Source: Megamonas hypermegale (GTDB lineage Bacteria; Bacillota; Negativicutes; Selenomonadales; Selenomonadaceae). From it: 64,000 nucleotides of DNA. The translations under genes were made by a program, and so were the position numbers. A model generated the notes under the pieces. The model did no database searches. It saw nothing but the letters and a program-made list of their open reading frames with translations, and had not been told where the DNA came from. Location: NCBI RefSeq assembly GCF_900187035.1, contig NZ_LT906446.1, forward strand, positions 1,488,001 through 1,552,000. Direction: 5' to 3'. Numbering within the stretch: position 1 is the first letter of the stretch; the number at the start of each line of letters is the position of its first letter. Of this stretch, positions 48,041 to 58,566 are shown in pieces.

Positions 48041-48628
48041 ATGAAAAAATCTATTTTTATTGTTTCCTTACTGGCTATGATGCTTTTCAGTATTGCTACA
48101 GCATTTGCTGCAACGGAAAAGACCACTGTCATTGATGAAAATTACGACTTAAAATCCATTAAAACCTTAGCTATCGCTACTCCATATTACAAGCCTTCAG
48201 CTTTAAGCGTTTATCTTAACGAAAACAATCGTCCTAACGCTCCAAAACTTGTCACTACTGATATGATTGTTCAAGCAGCCGTTGATGTAGCTAAAGAAGA
48301 TGGCACTGGCATTAATGTTTTATCTGACAAACAAATCAACAGTGCTATTTTAAATAGTACGGGTACAGATATCACTACACTTGATAAAGTAAATGCTAAA
48401 AAACTATACAAAGATAACATAAAAAATTATGCTGATGCTTACGTAGTATTCACTTTCTCTAATGATAGTTTCGTTTCTATGACTGCTGATATTTATAACG
48501 CTAAAGACAACAGCTGGATTTTATCTTATCGCATTGTCAATGGTAAAACCGAAAATGATACTATAGAAAATTACAACATGTTTATGCATAAATTCTATCG
48601 CATGCTTACACTCACAAACGAAAAATAA
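48041..48628 (+). CDS. Exported protein of unknown function
   Basis: 195 residues. A clear signal peptide (about 1-24, cleavage after AFA) and then a soluble domain with LKSIKTLAIATPYYKPSALS and a C-terminal half (AYVVFTFSNDSFVSMTADIY) that alternates strands. The pattern of a lipoprotein-like or DUF4136-type periplasmic fold is possible, but no lipobox Cys is present and I do not recognise the family. Single gene with its own ribosome site AGGAGG and terminator. Confidence 0.65.
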   Translation: MKKSIFIVSLLAMMLFSIATAFAATEKTTVIDENYDLKSIKTLAIATPYYKPSALSVYLNENNRPNAPKLVTTDMIVQAAVDVAKEDGTGINVLSDKQINSAILNSTGTDITTLDKVNAKKLYKDNIKNYADAYVVFTFSNDSFVSMTADIYNAKDNSWILSYRIVNGKTENDTIENYNMFMHKFYRMLTLTNEK

Positions 48629-48635
48629 ATTATTT

Positions 48636-48684
48636 AAATAGCAATATGTATATTTTATTCATAGTTATACATATTGCTATTTTT
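48636..48684 (+). terminator. Terminator after the exported protein gene
   Basis: A 17-bp perfect stem (48636-48652 with 48666-48682; core AGCAATATGTATA) ends in a T run. Confidence 0.85.
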
Positions 48685-48694
48685 ATTTTAAAAA

Positions 48695-48747
48695 ATTAAC
48701 AAATTACTATTGAAATTTTATTGTTAATGGTTGTATAATTATTAACA
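48695..48747 (+). promoter_or_regulatory. Promoter region of the arg operon with repeated TTAACA elements
   Basis: TTGAAA (48710-48715), 18 bp, TATAAT (48734-48739). Around it, ATTAACAA (48695-48702), TTGTTAAT (48721-48728) and ATTAACA (48741-48747) form overlapping inverted repeats flanking the -35 and -10. This layout suits repressor binding, for example arginine control, but it does not match the ARG box I know. A second TATAAT lies at about 48795. Confidence 0.45.
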
Positions 48748-48850
48748 TCTTATTCATTGGCGTTTTTATTTAATTTAAATTGTAATATTGTGCTATAATA
48801 TTTGTGCTGTGATTTACAATTTTACACAATTATTTTTATAGGAGGGTATC

Positions 48851-49888
48851 ATGATAAAAGTAAGTATTATCGGTGCTACCGGCTACGCAGGAGCAGAATT
48901 GCTACGTCTTTTGTACAATCATCCTCAAGTCGAAGTAGTGCACATTACCTCTGAAAGTCACACTGGTAAGGCTATATCAGAAGTCTATCCTCATCTGCGC
49001 GGTTTATACGACCAAAAATTAATCAGCATGAAGGATTTAGACGTAATAGCTAAAGATAGTGACTTCGTTTTCATCGGTCTGCCTCATGGTCATGCAATGG
49101 AAGTCGGCAAAGCTTTAGCTGATACTAATGTACGTATTATAGACCTCGGAGCAGATTATCGATTTGATGATACTACCGTTTATGAACAGTGGTATAAAGT
49201 ACCTCATACACATAAAGATGCTCCACGTGTTTACGGTTTAGCTGAACTGTATCGTGATGAAATAAAATCAGCTAAAATCATCGGTAATGCGGGTTGTTAT
49301 ACTACAGCAAGTATTTTGGCACTTGCTCCACTCGTAAAAAATGAATTCATTGAAACAAATACCATCATTGTTGATGCAAAATCTGGTACTTCTGGTGCTG
49401 GTCGTTCTCCAAAACTCATGAACCACTACCCAGAATTCTATGATAACTTTAAAGCTTACGGTGTAGCTACACACCGCCACACTCCAGAAATCGAGCAAGC
49501 ACTCGGTCATCTTTGTCACCGCAAAGTTATGCTTAACTTCACACCTCATCTCGTGCCTATGAGCCGTGGCATTTTAAGCACTTGCTACGCCAATATTAAA
49601 CAATGGGTTACTCCAGAAATGATTGACGCCGCTTATAATGAAATGTATGGCAAAGAATATTTCATTCGCCTCTTAGGTCGTGGTGGCTATCCATCTACTA
49701 AAGAAGTTCGCGGTTCTAACTTCTGCGATATCGGCTGGCATATCGACCTTCGCACAGGTCGCATAATCGTCCTTTCTGCTATCGATAACCTCGTAAAAGG
49801 TGCAGCTGGACAGGCAATTCAAAATATGAATATCGCTTGCGGTTTAGATGAAAAAACTGGTTTAGATATTACTCCAATTTATCCATGA
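48851..49888 (+). CDS. argC: N-acetyl-gamma-glutamyl-phosphate reductase
   Basis: 345 residues: NADP-binding GATGYAGAELLRLL (9-22), catalytic Cys in IGNAGCYTTASILAL and GTSGAGR. It makes N-acetylglutamate semialdehyde, step three of arginine synthesis. First of argC-J-B-D-F-G-H. ATG 48851 after AGGAGG. Confidence 0.97.
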   Translation: MIKVSIIGATGYAGAELLRLLYNHPQVEVVHITSESHTGKAISEVYPHLRGLYDQKLISMKDLDVIAKDSDFVFIGLPHGHAMEVGKALADTNVRIIDLGADYRFDDTTVYEQWYKVPHTHKDAPRVYGLAELYRDEIKSAKIIGNAGCYTTASILALAPLVKNEFIETNTIIVDAKSGTSGAGRSPKLMNHYPEFYDNFKAYGVATHRHTPEIEQALGHLCHRKVMLNFTPHLVPMSRGILSTCYANIKQWVTPEMIDAAYNEMYGKEYFIRLLGRGGYPSTKEVRGSNFCDIGWHIDLRTGRIIVLSAIDNLVKGAAGQAIQNMNIACGLDEKTGLDITPIYP

Positions 49889-49909
49889 TTGATTATAAGG
49901 AGGATTTCC

Positions 49910-51115
49910 ATGATAAAAAAAGATACTCAAGGCGTAACTTACGCTAAAGGATTTAAAGCAGCCGGCGTAAAAGCTGGTATAAAGAAAAGCGGTAACCTTG
50001 ATGTTGCTGTAATCTATACAGAAACTCCAGCAGCAATTGCTGGTACATTCACTCAAAATAAAGTAGCTGCTGCTCCTGTATACGTTTCTAAAGAAACAGT
50101 TGCTACTGGCAGTGCTCGTGCTATCGTAGCTAATGCAGGTTGTGCTAATGCTTGCACTGGTAAACAAGGCATGGACGATGCATATAAAACAAGAGAAATC
50201 GCTGCTAAAGAACTTGGCATCAATGCAGATGATGTAATCGTTGGTTCCACTGGCGTTATCGGCGTTACTCTTCCTATGGACAAATTAGAAAAAGGCATCA
50301 AAGATGCTGTAGCTGATTTATCCGAAACTGGCAGTATCAACGCTGCTAATGCTATCATCACAACTGATACTCATTGCAAAACAATGACAGTTAAATTCGA
50401 TATCGGCGATGCAGAAGTTCATATGGGTGCTATCGCTAAAGGTTCTGGTATGATTCGCCCTAATATGGCAACTATGCTTTGCTATATCACAACTGACCTT
50501 GATATTGAACAATCTCTTTTACAAAAAGCATTATCTACTTGTGTAGAAAAATCCTTCAACATGATTTCCGTTGATGGCGACATGAGCACAAATGATACTG
50601 TTGTTGTTCTCGCTAATGGTTTAGCTGGCAACAAAAAAATCACAGAAGAAAATGCTGATTACGATATTTTCTGCTCTAACTTAATGGCTTTATGCGTTGA
50701 ACTCGCTAAAGAAATCGCAGCAGATGGTGAAGGCGCTAGCAAATTCTTAACAATCAATGTAAAAGGTGCAAAATCTTTCGCTGATGCTAAGACAGTTGGT
50801 ATGGCTGTTGCTAATTCTCCACTTGTTAAAACTGCATTCTTCGGTGAAGACCCTAACTGGGGTCGTGTAATCTGCGCAGTAGGTTATTCCGGAGCAGATA
50901 TGGTTCCTGAAAAAACAGTCGTTAAATTCGGTGGCATCACTATTTTTGATTGTGGCGTAGGCGCACAATACGACAGTGAAGCACTCGTTAAAGTTATGAG
51001 AGAAAATGATATTGTCATCGATATTGAACTCAATTTAGGCGACAGTGATGCTACTGTATGGACTTGTGACCTTTCTTATGAATACGTGAAAATTAATGGG
51101 GAGTATCACACCTGA
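49910..51115 (+). CDS. argJ: Bifunctional glutamate N-acetyltransferase / amino-acid acetyltransferase ArgJ
   Basis: 401 residues: KGSGMIRPNMATMLCYITTD holds the autocleavage site, between Ala and the nucleophilic Thr of MATML, that yields alpha and beta chains. It recycles acetyl from N-acetylornithine to glutamate, so no argA or argE is needed. ATG 49910 after AAGGAGG is chosen over an in-frame start at 49889 that overlaps the argC end. Confidence 0.96.
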   Translation: MIKKDTQGVTYAKGFKAAGVKAGIKKSGNLDVAVIYTETPAAIAGTFTQNKVAAAPVYVSKETVATGSARAIVANAGCANACTGKQGMDDAYKTREIAAKELGINADDVIVGSTGVIGVTLPMDKLEKGIKDAVADLSETGSINAANAIITTDTHCKTMTVKFDIGDAEVHMGAIAKGSGMIRPNMATMLCYITTDLDIEQSLLQKALSTCVEKSFNMISVDGDMSTNDTVVVLANGLAGNKKITEENADYDIFCSNLMALCVELAKEIAADGEGASKFLTINVKGAKSFADAKTVGMAVANSPLVKTAFFGEDPNWGRVICAVGYSGADMVPEKTVVKFGGITIFDCGVGAQYDSEALVKVMRENDIVIDIELNLGDSDATVWTCDLSYEYVKINGEYHT

Positions 51116-52017
51116 TGAGCAATATTGAAAAAATTACAGCTGAAGATAAGGCTTCTATCCTTGTAGAAGCCCTTCCTTATATCCAAGAATTCTATGGCAA
51201 AACCATTGTAATCAAATACGGTGGTAATGCCATGATTAACGAAGAACTCAAACAACAAGTAATGAAGGATATCGTCCTCATGAAATACGTTGGCATTCGC
51301 CCTGTAATCATACACGGTGGTGGCCCTGATATCACTTCATTCTTGAAAAAATTCGGCAAAGCAACTGAATTTATCAGCGGATTGCGCGTTACAGATAAAG
51401 AAACAGTTCAAATTGCTGAAATGGTTCTCGCTGGCAAAATAAATTCTGAAATCGTAAATCGACTCAACCGCCTCGGCGTCCATGCTGTAGGATTAAGTGG
51501 TAAAGATGCTGATTTAATCATCGCTCACAAAAAATTAGCTGAAGTTCATGATGGTTCTGATAAAGTTCAACATGTAGATATCGGCTATGTAGGTGAAGTT
51601 GAAAAAATAAACACACCTTTAATCAACGATTTACTCGACAAAGATTATGTACCTGTAATCGCTCCAATCGGTGCAGGCAAAGCAGATGAGTCATTTAATA
51701 TCAATGCCGATTATGTAGCAGCTGAAATAGCTGGTGCACTGCAAGCAGAAAAATTATTATTACTCACTGATACAAAAGGTATTTATCGCGATTTTGAAGA
51801 TAAATCTTCATTTATTTCTACACTCACACAAAATGAAGCTAAAAAACTCATAAATAGCGGTAATATTGCTGGCGGAATGATACCAAAAGTTGAAGCTTGC
51901 CTTCATGCTCTCGATAGTGGTACAGGTAAAGCCTGCATCATCGATGGACGTGAAAGCCATTCTTTAATCCTTGAATTATTCACATCTCAAGGTATTGGTA
52001 CAGAAGTTGTTCGTTAA
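51115..52017 (+). CDS. argB: Acetylglutamate kinase
   Basis: 300 residues: KYGGNAMI and HGGGPDI bind ATP and substrate; GMIPKVEAC near the end. It phosphorylates N-acetylglutamate, usually the arginine feedback step. The start overlaps the argJ stop (TGATG), so translation is coupled. Confidence 0.97.
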   Translation: MSNIEKITAEDKASILVEALPYIQEFYGKTIVIKYGGNAMINEELKQQVMKDIVLMKYVGIRPVIIHGGGPDITSFLKKFGKATEFISGLRVTDKETVQIAEMVLAGKINSEIVNRLNRLGVHAVGLSGKDADLIIAHKKLAEVHDGSDKVQHVDIGYVGEVEKINTPLINDLLDKDYVPVIAPIGAGKADESFNINADYVAAEIAGALQAEKLLLLTDTKGIYRDFEDKSSFISTLTQNEAKKLINSGNIAGGMIPKVEACLHALDSGTGKACIIDGRESHSLILELFTSQGIGTEVVR

Positions 52018-52031
52018 TCGGAGGAATTTAT

Positions 52032-53228
52032 ATGTTAACTAATGAACAAATTTTCGCCAAAGACAAAGAAGATTACATTCCTGTCTTTGCGCGTTACAAT
52101 ATAGTTTTAGACCATGGCGACGGCCCATATGTTTATGATACACAGGGCAAAAAATATATCGACTTTTTAGCTGGTATCGCTGTAAACGTAGTTGGTCATA
52201 ATTATAAACCACTCGTTGACGCTGTAAGTCGCCAAGCTGCAAAAATGATACACTGCTCCAACCTTTACTACACTGAAGTTCAAGTTGAAGCAGCTGAAAA
52301 ACTCAAAAAATTAAGTGGCATGGATAAAGTATTTTTCGGCAATTCCGGCGCTGAAGCAAACGAAGGCGCTATTAAACTTGCTCGTAAATACGCAACTGAT
52401 ATCGACCCTGAAAAAATTCAGATAATATCTGCTATCCATAGTTTCCATGGCCGTACTATTGCAACACTCACAGCTACAGGTCAAGACCACTATCATCATG
52501 GCTTTGGTCCACTTCCTGCTGGCTTTGATTACGTTCCATTTAATGATATTGACGCTCTCGAAGCTAAAATGAGCGATAAAACATGTGCTGTTATGCTCGA
52601 AGCAATCCAAGGTGAAGGTGGCGTTCATGTACCTGATGAAGATTACCTTCCTAAAGTTCGCGCATTATGCGATAAATACAATGCCGTTTTAATCTTCGAT
52701 GAAGTTCAATGCGGTATGGGTCGTACTGGCACATTCTTTGGTTGCCAACAGTTCGGCGTAAAACCAGATATCGTAACTCTAGCTAAAGGTCTTGCTGGCG
52801 GTGTGCCAATCGGTGCATTCATGGCAACAGATAAAGTAGCTAGTGCATTCCATGCTGGTGACCATGGTTCTACATTCGGTGGCAATCCACTCGCTTGTGC
52901 TGCTGCTTGCGTTGTTTTAGATGCTTTAATTAACGATAACTTAATGGATAATGTCAAAGAAGTAGGCTCTTATTTAAAATCTAAATTCGAAGCTTATAAA
53001 GAAAAATATCCTACACTCATCAAAGAAGTTCGTGGCCGCGGTCTTATCTTAGGTATGGAATTAACTCGTCCAGGCCGTGAAATCGCTAACGAATGTCTTG
53101 ACTACGGCGCAATCATAAATTGCACAGCAGGCAATGTACTTCGTTTTGTACCACCACTCAATATCACTAAAGAACATGTTGATGAATTAATCGCTGTTTT
53201 AGATAAAGTATTACCAAAATACGCTTAA
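52032..53228 (+). CDS. argD: Acetylornithine aminotransferase
   Basis: 398 residues, PLP fold I: FGNSGAEANEGAIKLARKYA, the Asp motif LIFDEVQCGMGRTG, and the PLP Lys in TLAKGLAGGVPIGA. It makes N-acetylornithine from the semialdehyde and glutamate. 14 bases after argB with GGAGG. Confidence 0.96.
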   Translation: MLTNEQIFAKDKEDYIPVFARYNIVLDHGDGPYVYDTQGKKYIDFLAGIAVNVVGHNYKPLVDAVSRQAAKMIHCSNLYYTEVQVEAAEKLKKLSGMDKVFFGNSGAEANEGAIKLARKYATDIDPEKIQIISAIHSFHGRTIATLTATGQDHYHHGFGPLPAGFDYVPFNDIDALEAKMSDKTCAVMLEAIQGEGGVHVPDEDYLPKVRALCDKYNAVLIFDEVQCGMGRTGTFFGCQQFGVKPDIVTLAKGLAGGVPIGAFMATDKVASAFHAGDHGSTFGGNPLACAAACVVLDALINDNLMDNVKEVGSYLKSKFEAYKEKYPTLIKEVRGRGLILGMELTRPGREIANECLDYGAIINCTAGNVLRFVPPLNITKEHVDELIAVLDKVLPKYA

Positions 53229-53269
53229 CATAGAAATAATACGTTTATACAATAATTGGAGGTTTTATA

Positions 53270-54202
53270 ATGCTAAAGGGCAAAGACCTTTTATCCATAC
53301 ATGATTTAACAACTGAAGAAGTTTTTGAAATCCTCGATTTAGCTCATGAATTAAAAGCTAAACAAAAAGCCGGCATTGAACATCACCTTTTAAAAGGTAA
53401 AACACTCGGTATGATTTTTGAAAAATCCTCTACTCGTACACGTGTTTCCTTCGAAGTTGGTATGTATCAGCTCGGCGGTCAAGCTTTATTCTTATCCAAC
53501 CGCGACCTTCAAATCGGCCGTGGCGAACCAATTAAAGATACAGCTCGCGTACTTTCCCGCTACTTAGACGGCGTTATGATTCGTACTTTCGGTCATAATA
53601 TCGTAGAAGAATTCGCTCAATACGCTGATATTCCTGTAATCAATGCTCTTACAGATTTACTTCACCCTTGCCAAGCCTTAACTGACCTCTTAACAACTCA
53701 GGAACATAAAGGCAAAGACTTAAAAGGTCTTAAAATGGCATATATCGGTGATGGCAATAACATGACTCATTCCTTAATGTACGCTTGCGCTAAAGTAGGC
53801 ATGAATTTTGCTAGCGCTAGTCCAAAAGGATATGAACCAAATGCTCAAGTTGTAGCTAATGCAAAACTTGATGCTGCACAATCCGGTTCTACTATTGAAA
53901 TTTTAAATGACCCATATGAAGCTGCTAAAGATGCAGATATTTTATACACTGACGTTTGGGCAAGCATGGGACAAGAAGCTGAACACGATGCTCGTGTAAA
54001 AATCTTCAAAGATTATCAAATTAATCAAGACTTGTTAAATGTAGCTGATAAACGCGCTATCGTTATGCACTGTTTACCAGCTCATCGTGGCGAAGAAATC
54101 GCTGAAGATGTTCTCGAAAACAATGCAAATGTTATTTTTGATGAAGCTGAAAACCGCTTGCATACACAAAAAGCAATTATGGCTCTTTTAATGGGCGACT
54201 AA
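53270..54202 (+). CDS. argF: Ornithine carbamoyltransferase
   Basis: 310 residues: carbamoyl-phosphate motif EKSSTRTRVSFEVG, ornithine region HCLPAHRGEEI, and HPCQALTDLL. It forms citrulline. carAB are not in the window, so carbamoyl phosphate comes from elsewhere. ATG 53270 after GGAGG. Confidence 0.97.
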   Translation: MLKGKDLLSIHDLTTEEVFEILDLAHELKAKQKAGIEHHLLKGKTLGMIFEKSSTRTRVSFEVGMYQLGGQALFLSNRDLQIGRGEPIKDTARVLSRYLDGVMIRTFGHNIVEEFAQYADIPVINALTDLLHPCQALTDLLTTQEHKGKDLKGLKMAYIGDGNNMTHSLMYACAKVGMNFASASPKGYEPNAQVVANAKLDAAQSGSTIEILNDPYEAAKDADILYTDVWASMGQEAEHDARVKIFKDYQINQDLLNVADKRAIVMHCLPAHRGEEIAEDVLENNANVIFDEAENRLHTQKAIMALLMGD

Positions 54203-54269
54203 ATTTGTTAATATATCATTAGTCATATTTATGATTAAATTACTCGAATAGATTTAAGGAGATGTCAAA

Positions 54270-55484
54270 ATGGAAAATATTAAAAAAGTAGTCCTCGCTT
54301 ATTCTGGCGGACTTGATACATCTGTTATCATTCCATGGCTTAAAGAAAATTACAATGGCTGTGAAGTTATCGCTGTTTGTGCTGATATCGGACAGGGCGA
54401 TGAATTAAATGTTGTTCATGATAAAGCATTAAAATCTGGTGCTTCTAAAGTTTATATCGAACATTTAACTGAAGACTTCGTAGCAAACTATGTATTCCCT
54501 ACATTAAAAGCTAGTGCAATTTATGAAGGCAAATACCTCTTAGGTACTTCTTTTGCTCGTCCACTCATCGCTAAACGTCTTGTAGAAATCGCTAAAGCTG
54601 AAGGCGCTGACGCTATCGCTCATGGTGCTACTGGTAAAGGTAATGACCAAGTTCGTTTCGAACTTTCCGTTAAAGCTCTTGCTCCAAACATCAAATTAAT
54701 CGCTCCATGGCGTGAATGGGAACTCCGCTCCCGTGAACAAGAAATCGCTTATGCTGAAAAACACGGTATTCCAATTGCTAAAGAAAATAAAACTTACTCC
54801 ATGGATAGAAACATCTGGCATTTAAGCCATGAAGGTTCTGACCTTGAAGACCCATGGAATGCACCTAAAAACAGCATGTACTTAATCAGCAAAGCTCCAG
54901 AAGATGCTCCAGACAAAGCTGAATATGTAACAATTGACTTTGAAAAAGGTATTCCTGTTGCTGTTAACGGTGAAAAAATGGCACCTGTACAGCTCTTAGA
55001 AACATTAAATGACATCGGTGCTAAAAATGGTATCGGTATCACTGATATCGTAGAAAACCGTCTCGTTGGTATGAAATCCCGTGGCGTATATGAAAACCCA
55101 GGCGGAGCAATCTTATATGCAGCTCATCAAGAACTCGAATATCTCTGCCTCGACCGTCAGACTCTTCACTACAAAGAAACAGTTGCTATCAAATACGCTG
55201 AACTTGTTTATGATGGTATGTGGTTCTCCCAGCTTCGTGAAGCTCTTGCAGCATTCGTTGATGCAACTCAAGAAACAGTTACTGGTACTGTTAAACTCAA
55301 ACTTTACAAAGGTAACATTTGCCCAGCTGGTGCAAAATCTCCATATTCCCTCTACAGCCAAGAATTCGTTACATTTGAAGAAGACGATGTTTACAATCAG
55401 GCTGATGCTACAGGCTTTATCAACCTCTTCGGTCTTCCACTTAAAGTTCGCGCTTTAATGAAAGAAAAAGCAGGTCTTAAATAA
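54270..55484 (+). CDS. argG: Argininosuccinate synthase
   Basis: 404 residues: the N-type ATP pyrophosphatase loop [10 protein letters not shown] (9-18 approximately) and [13 protein letters not shown]. It joins citrulline and aspartate. It overlaps argH by one base. Confidence 0.98.
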   Translation: MENIKKVVLAYSGGLDTSVIIPWLKENYNGCEVIAVCADIGQGDELNVVHDKALKSGASKVYIEHLTEDFVANYVFPTLKASAIYEGKYLLGTSFARPLIAKRLVEIAKAEGADAIAHGATGKGNDQVRFELSVKALAPNIKLIAPWREWELRSREQEIAYAEKHGIPIAKENKTYSMDRNIWHLSHEGSDLEDPWNAPKNSMYLISKAPEDAPDKAEYVTIDFEKGIPVAVNGEKMAPVQLLETLNDIGAKNGIGITDIVENRLVGMKSRGVYENPGGAILYAAHQELEYLCLDRQTLHYKETVAIKYAELVYDGMWFSQLREALAAFVDATQETVTGTVKLKLYKGNICPAGAKSPYSLYSQEFVTFEEDDVYNQADATGFINLFGLPLKVRALMKEKAGLK

Positions 55485-56908
55485 TGGCTGAACAAATGTG
55501 GGGCGGCAGGTTCGCCAAATCTACCGACGAAATGATTAATGAATTTCAGGCTTCTATCAATTTTGATAAACGCATGTATCATGAAGACATTGCTGGCAGT
55601 ATTGCCCATGCAAAAATGCTCAACAAAGTTGGCATTTTAAATGATGAAGATACTAATGCTATCATCACAGGTCTGAAAAATATCTTAATTAAAATTGAAC
55701 AAGGTAATTTCGATTTTTCCGTTGACCTTGAAGACATTCATATGAATATCGAAAAACGCCTTACAGAAGCCATTGGCGATGCTGGTGGAAGACTTCACAC
55801 AGCAAGAAGCCGTAATGACCAAGTAGCACTCGATACACATATGTATGTACGCCGCGAAACAATTGAAGTCGCAAAATTAATCAAAGAACTTCAATTAGCA
55901 TTCGCAGATACAGCAAAAAAATACAAAGATGTAATCATGCCTGGTTATACTCATCTGCAACGTGCACAGCCGATTTTATTCTCCCACCATATGATGGCAT
56001 ATTTCTCCATGCTCAGCCGTGACTTCTCTCGCTTTAAAGGCGTATACGAACGTTGCGACATCATGCCACTTGGTGCAGGTGCACTCGCTGGTACAACCTT
56101 CCCTATCGACCGTCAATTTGTAGCTGAACAACTCAACTTTGACGCTATCTACTCTAACAGCCTCGACGCTGTAAGCGATAGAGATTACATCATGGAATTT
56201 TTATCCGCAGCATCTATTCTCATGATTCATTTGAGCCGTATCAGTGAAGAAATCATCTTCTGGTGCTCTCGTGAATTCTCTTTTGTAGAACTTGATGACG
56301 CTCATTGCACAGGTTCTAGCATGATGCCACAGAAAAAAAATCCAGACGTATCTGAACTTGTTCGCGGTAAAACTGGTCGTGTAATTGGTCATTTAATGGC
56401 TATGCTCACAACTGTAAAAGGTTTGCCACTCGCTTATAACAAAGACTTACAAGAAGATAAAGAAGGCTTATTTGATGCCATCGATACAATTAAATTTAGC
56501 CTTGCTGTTTATGCTCAACTCATTCGCGGTATGAAAGTTAAAGCAGATATAATGCTCAAAGCTGTTCGCGAAGACTTCTCTAATGCAACAGACCTTGCAG
56601 ACTATCTCGTTAAAAAAGGTATGCCATTTAGAAAAGCACATAGCGTATCTGGTCATGCTGTTCATTACTGCATTGAACATAAAAAATGGCTTGAAGATTT
56701 GACTATGGATGAATTCAAACAGATGTCCGATTTATTTGAAGACGACATTTATGAAGCTATCAAACCAGAAACTTGCGTTAAAAACCGCAATTCCTATGGT
56801 GGAACTTCTTATCAACAAGTAGATATGCAGCTCGAACTTGCAGATAAAATCTTAAATGATGAACAAGCTCAACTTGATATCTATAAAGATAAACAAATAA
56901 AACTTTAA
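55484..56908 (+). CDS. argH: Argininosuccinate lyase
   Basis: 474 residues: the fumarase/aspartase signature GSSMMPQKKNPD and HTARSRNDQV, with TGYTHLQRAQP-like PGYTHLQRAQPILFSHH. It releases arginine and fumarate. Last gene of the operon, with start overlapping the argG stop (TAATG). A terminator follows. Confidence 0.98.
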   Translation: MAEQMWGGRFAKSTDEMINEFQASINFDKRMYHEDIAGSIAHAKMLNKVGILNDEDTNAIITGLKNILIKIEQGNFDFSVDLEDIHMNIEKRLTEAIGDAGGRLHTARSRNDQVALDTHMYVRRETIEVAKLIKELQLAFADTAKKYKDVIMPGYTHLQRAQPILFSHHMMAYFSMLSRDFSRFKGVYERCDIMPLGAGALAGTTFPIDRQFVAEQLNFDAIYSNSLDAVSDRDYIMEFLSAASILMIHLSRISEEIIFWCSREFSFVELDDAHCTGSSMMPQKKNPDVSELVRGKTGRVIGHLMAMLTTVKGLPLAYNKDLQEDKEGLFDAIDTIKFSLAVYAQLIRGMKVKADIMLKAVREDFSNATDLADYLVKKGMPFRKAHSVSGHAVHYCIEHKKWLEDLTMDEFKQMSDLFEDDIYEAIKPETCVKNRNSYGGTSYQQVDMQLELADKILNDEQAQLDIYKDKQIKL

Positions 56909-56923
56909 TATCTTAAGATATAG

Positions 56924-56965
56924 AAAGCACGCAAATACAAATCGTATTTACGTGCTTTTCTTTTT
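56924..56965. terminator. Terminator after argH
   Basis: AAAGCACG (56924-56931) pairs with CGTGCTTT (56951-56958), with AAATAC/GTATTT inside, then T's on the plus strand; it also abuts the stop of the convergent DUF6339-like gene. Confidence 0.8.
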
Positions 56966-57707
56966 ACTTATTTTGTTTAAAATAATGATTTATTATTTTT
57001 TCCTGTAAATATTCCTTTGGTAAATAATCTAATATTGTCGTACCACTTAAAAGATTAACATACTTTATTAATTCTCGATACTGTCCACGAGTTACAACTC
57101 TTCCCTTTTCTTCAATAATTCTCATACTATCTAAAAAAACTCTTGCTATTTTAGAGTTATTAGCAAAATTACTTGAAAACAAAGTAAGTACTTTAGTTTG
57201 AAAATCTTTTTTTAGATATTCAATTGCATAGTATGGATTTTGTGCATTTTTATCATAAGTTAATCTACCAATCCACCAAAGTCTAGCAATAGGGTGACGT
57301 ATTAAACTTCGTTTCTTTCCATATGCAAAAAAGAAATTCTTTTTTATTCTATCTTCACTAAATGCACCATTTTTCAAATTAAATCTATACTGCATATATT
57401 CAAAAAGACAATCATGTGCTAATCCTACCCATAATCGCTCATCCGTAGCTTGTGCATCTGATATATCCCTTAATTTTTCATATAAAATTTTAACATTATA
57501 ATAATCTGCATCTGATGGATTTTCTCTTGTCATATCCATTTTAAAATCATTTACTTTAATTTTAAATTCCTGTAATGGATTATCTGGATAAACTGTTTTT
57601 ATCCAATTCGTATTATCATCTTTATAATAATGTAAGTTATTTTTAACATTTCCTTTAAAATATGCCAAAGCATCTTCTGTCATAAAATATAATTTCACTT
57701 TATTCAT
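56964..57707 (-). CDS. DUF6339-like protein (third gene of GHKL operon)
   Basis: 247 residues, cytosolic, no signal or membrane segment. The core LRDISDAQATDERLWVGLAH followed by EYMQYRF and the basic HPIARLWWIGRLTYD resembles the DUF6339 family as I remember it. Function unknown. The start ATG 57707 overlaps the end of the preceding gene by 8 bases, so it is coupled to it. It may be the effector or a DNA-associated partner; no catalytic motif is obvious. Confidence 0.65.
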   Translation of the reverse strand: MNKVKLYFMTEDALAYFKGNVKNNLHYYKDDNTNWIKTVYPDNPLQEFKIKVNDFKMDMTRENPSDADYYNVKILYEKLRDISDAQATDERLWVGLAHDCLFEYMQYRFNLKNGAFSEDRIKKNFFFAYGKKRSLIRHPIARLWWIGRLTYDKNAQNPYYAIEYLKKDFQTKVLTLFSSNFANNSKIARVFLDSMRIIEEKGRVVTRGQYRELIKYVNLLSGTTILDYLPKEYLQEKIINHYFKQNK

Positions 57708-58566
57708 CCTCTATATTCGTATCTATATTTTTTATAGTTAACAAAGCTTTCGCTATTGGCATATACATTATTTTTTGTGCCAAATCAATTGATATAATAC
57801 TGTCCATTGTTTCATCATTTAAATATATTGACTCTTTACTTAAAAGTCTTTCTATTGCTCTAAACCAACGATAATCCTTATAATCCTCTAAACCTTCTTT
57901 TAATTGTTCAAAAACATATACCAATGTTGGAAATATTATTGCTGTGTTTACTATATCTACCATATTTGACTGTAAAGATACTGCATAATTATAATTCTCA
58001 TAAACATCTCTATTTAAACCAATTCTTATCTTATCAGAATTTATTTCTACTTTCATATCTATCTTATCATCATCTTCTCGCTTATATATGATAAAAATAG
58101 ATGGCACATCTGCAAGGTCTTTTGTATCTTTTTCAACAGAAAATTTACGTTGCTCTCCAATAGCTAAGATATTTCCAATATCTAAATTAAAAGTTACACC
58201 TTCATAATCTACATTAAATTTAGAGTTATAATAATCTATTATTTTTTCTTTAACGACAATAAACGGACATAACGATACCTCTCCTAATAAATGGCTATCT
58301 TCTATATCAAAAGAAAATTCATTTTGCATTGAACATTTTATAAAGCGATATGAAGTTGCTGGTGACTCTACATGCAATAAATATTCTGCTTTTCCATTTT
58401 CTATCAAAGTATTAATTTCTTTATTTTTCAACTTAAACTTTGCTTTTACCGTTATAATATTAAAATTCTCTTCTATCTTAATATCACAGTCAAAAGAAGA
58501 ATTAATATAATCATCATTATTCTTCCATAAAACTGGATAAGGATACAATTTATTTATTATATCCAT
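57700..58566 (-). CDS. Unknown protein (second gene of GHKL operon)
   Basis: 288 residues of unknown family. The first half alternates beta strands (IITVKAKFKLKNKEINTLIE, then EYLLHVESPATSYRF); the second half is mixed, with IIFPTLVYVFEQLKEGLEDY and a helical end. No signal, membrane segment or nuclease motif can be claimed. ATG 58566 lies 8 bases after GGAGGT; an upstream in-frame ATG at 58605 precedes that site. It overlaps the ATPase gene by 17 bases and the DUF6339-like gene by 8. Confidence 0.65.
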   Translation of the reverse strand: MDIINKLYPYPVLWKNNDDYINSSFDCDIKIEENFNIITVKAKFKLKNKEINTLIENGKAEYLLHVESPATSYRFIKCSMQNEFSFDIEDSHLLGEVSLCPFIVVKEKIIDYYNSKFNVDYEGVTFNLDIGNILAIGEQRKFSVEKDTKDLADVPSIFIIYKREDDDKIDMKVEINSDKIRIGLNRDVYENYNYAVSLQSNMVDIVNTAIIFPTLVYVFEQLKEGLEDYKDYRWFRAIERLLSKESIYLNDETMDSIISIDLAQKIMYMPIAKALLTIKNIDTNIEDE

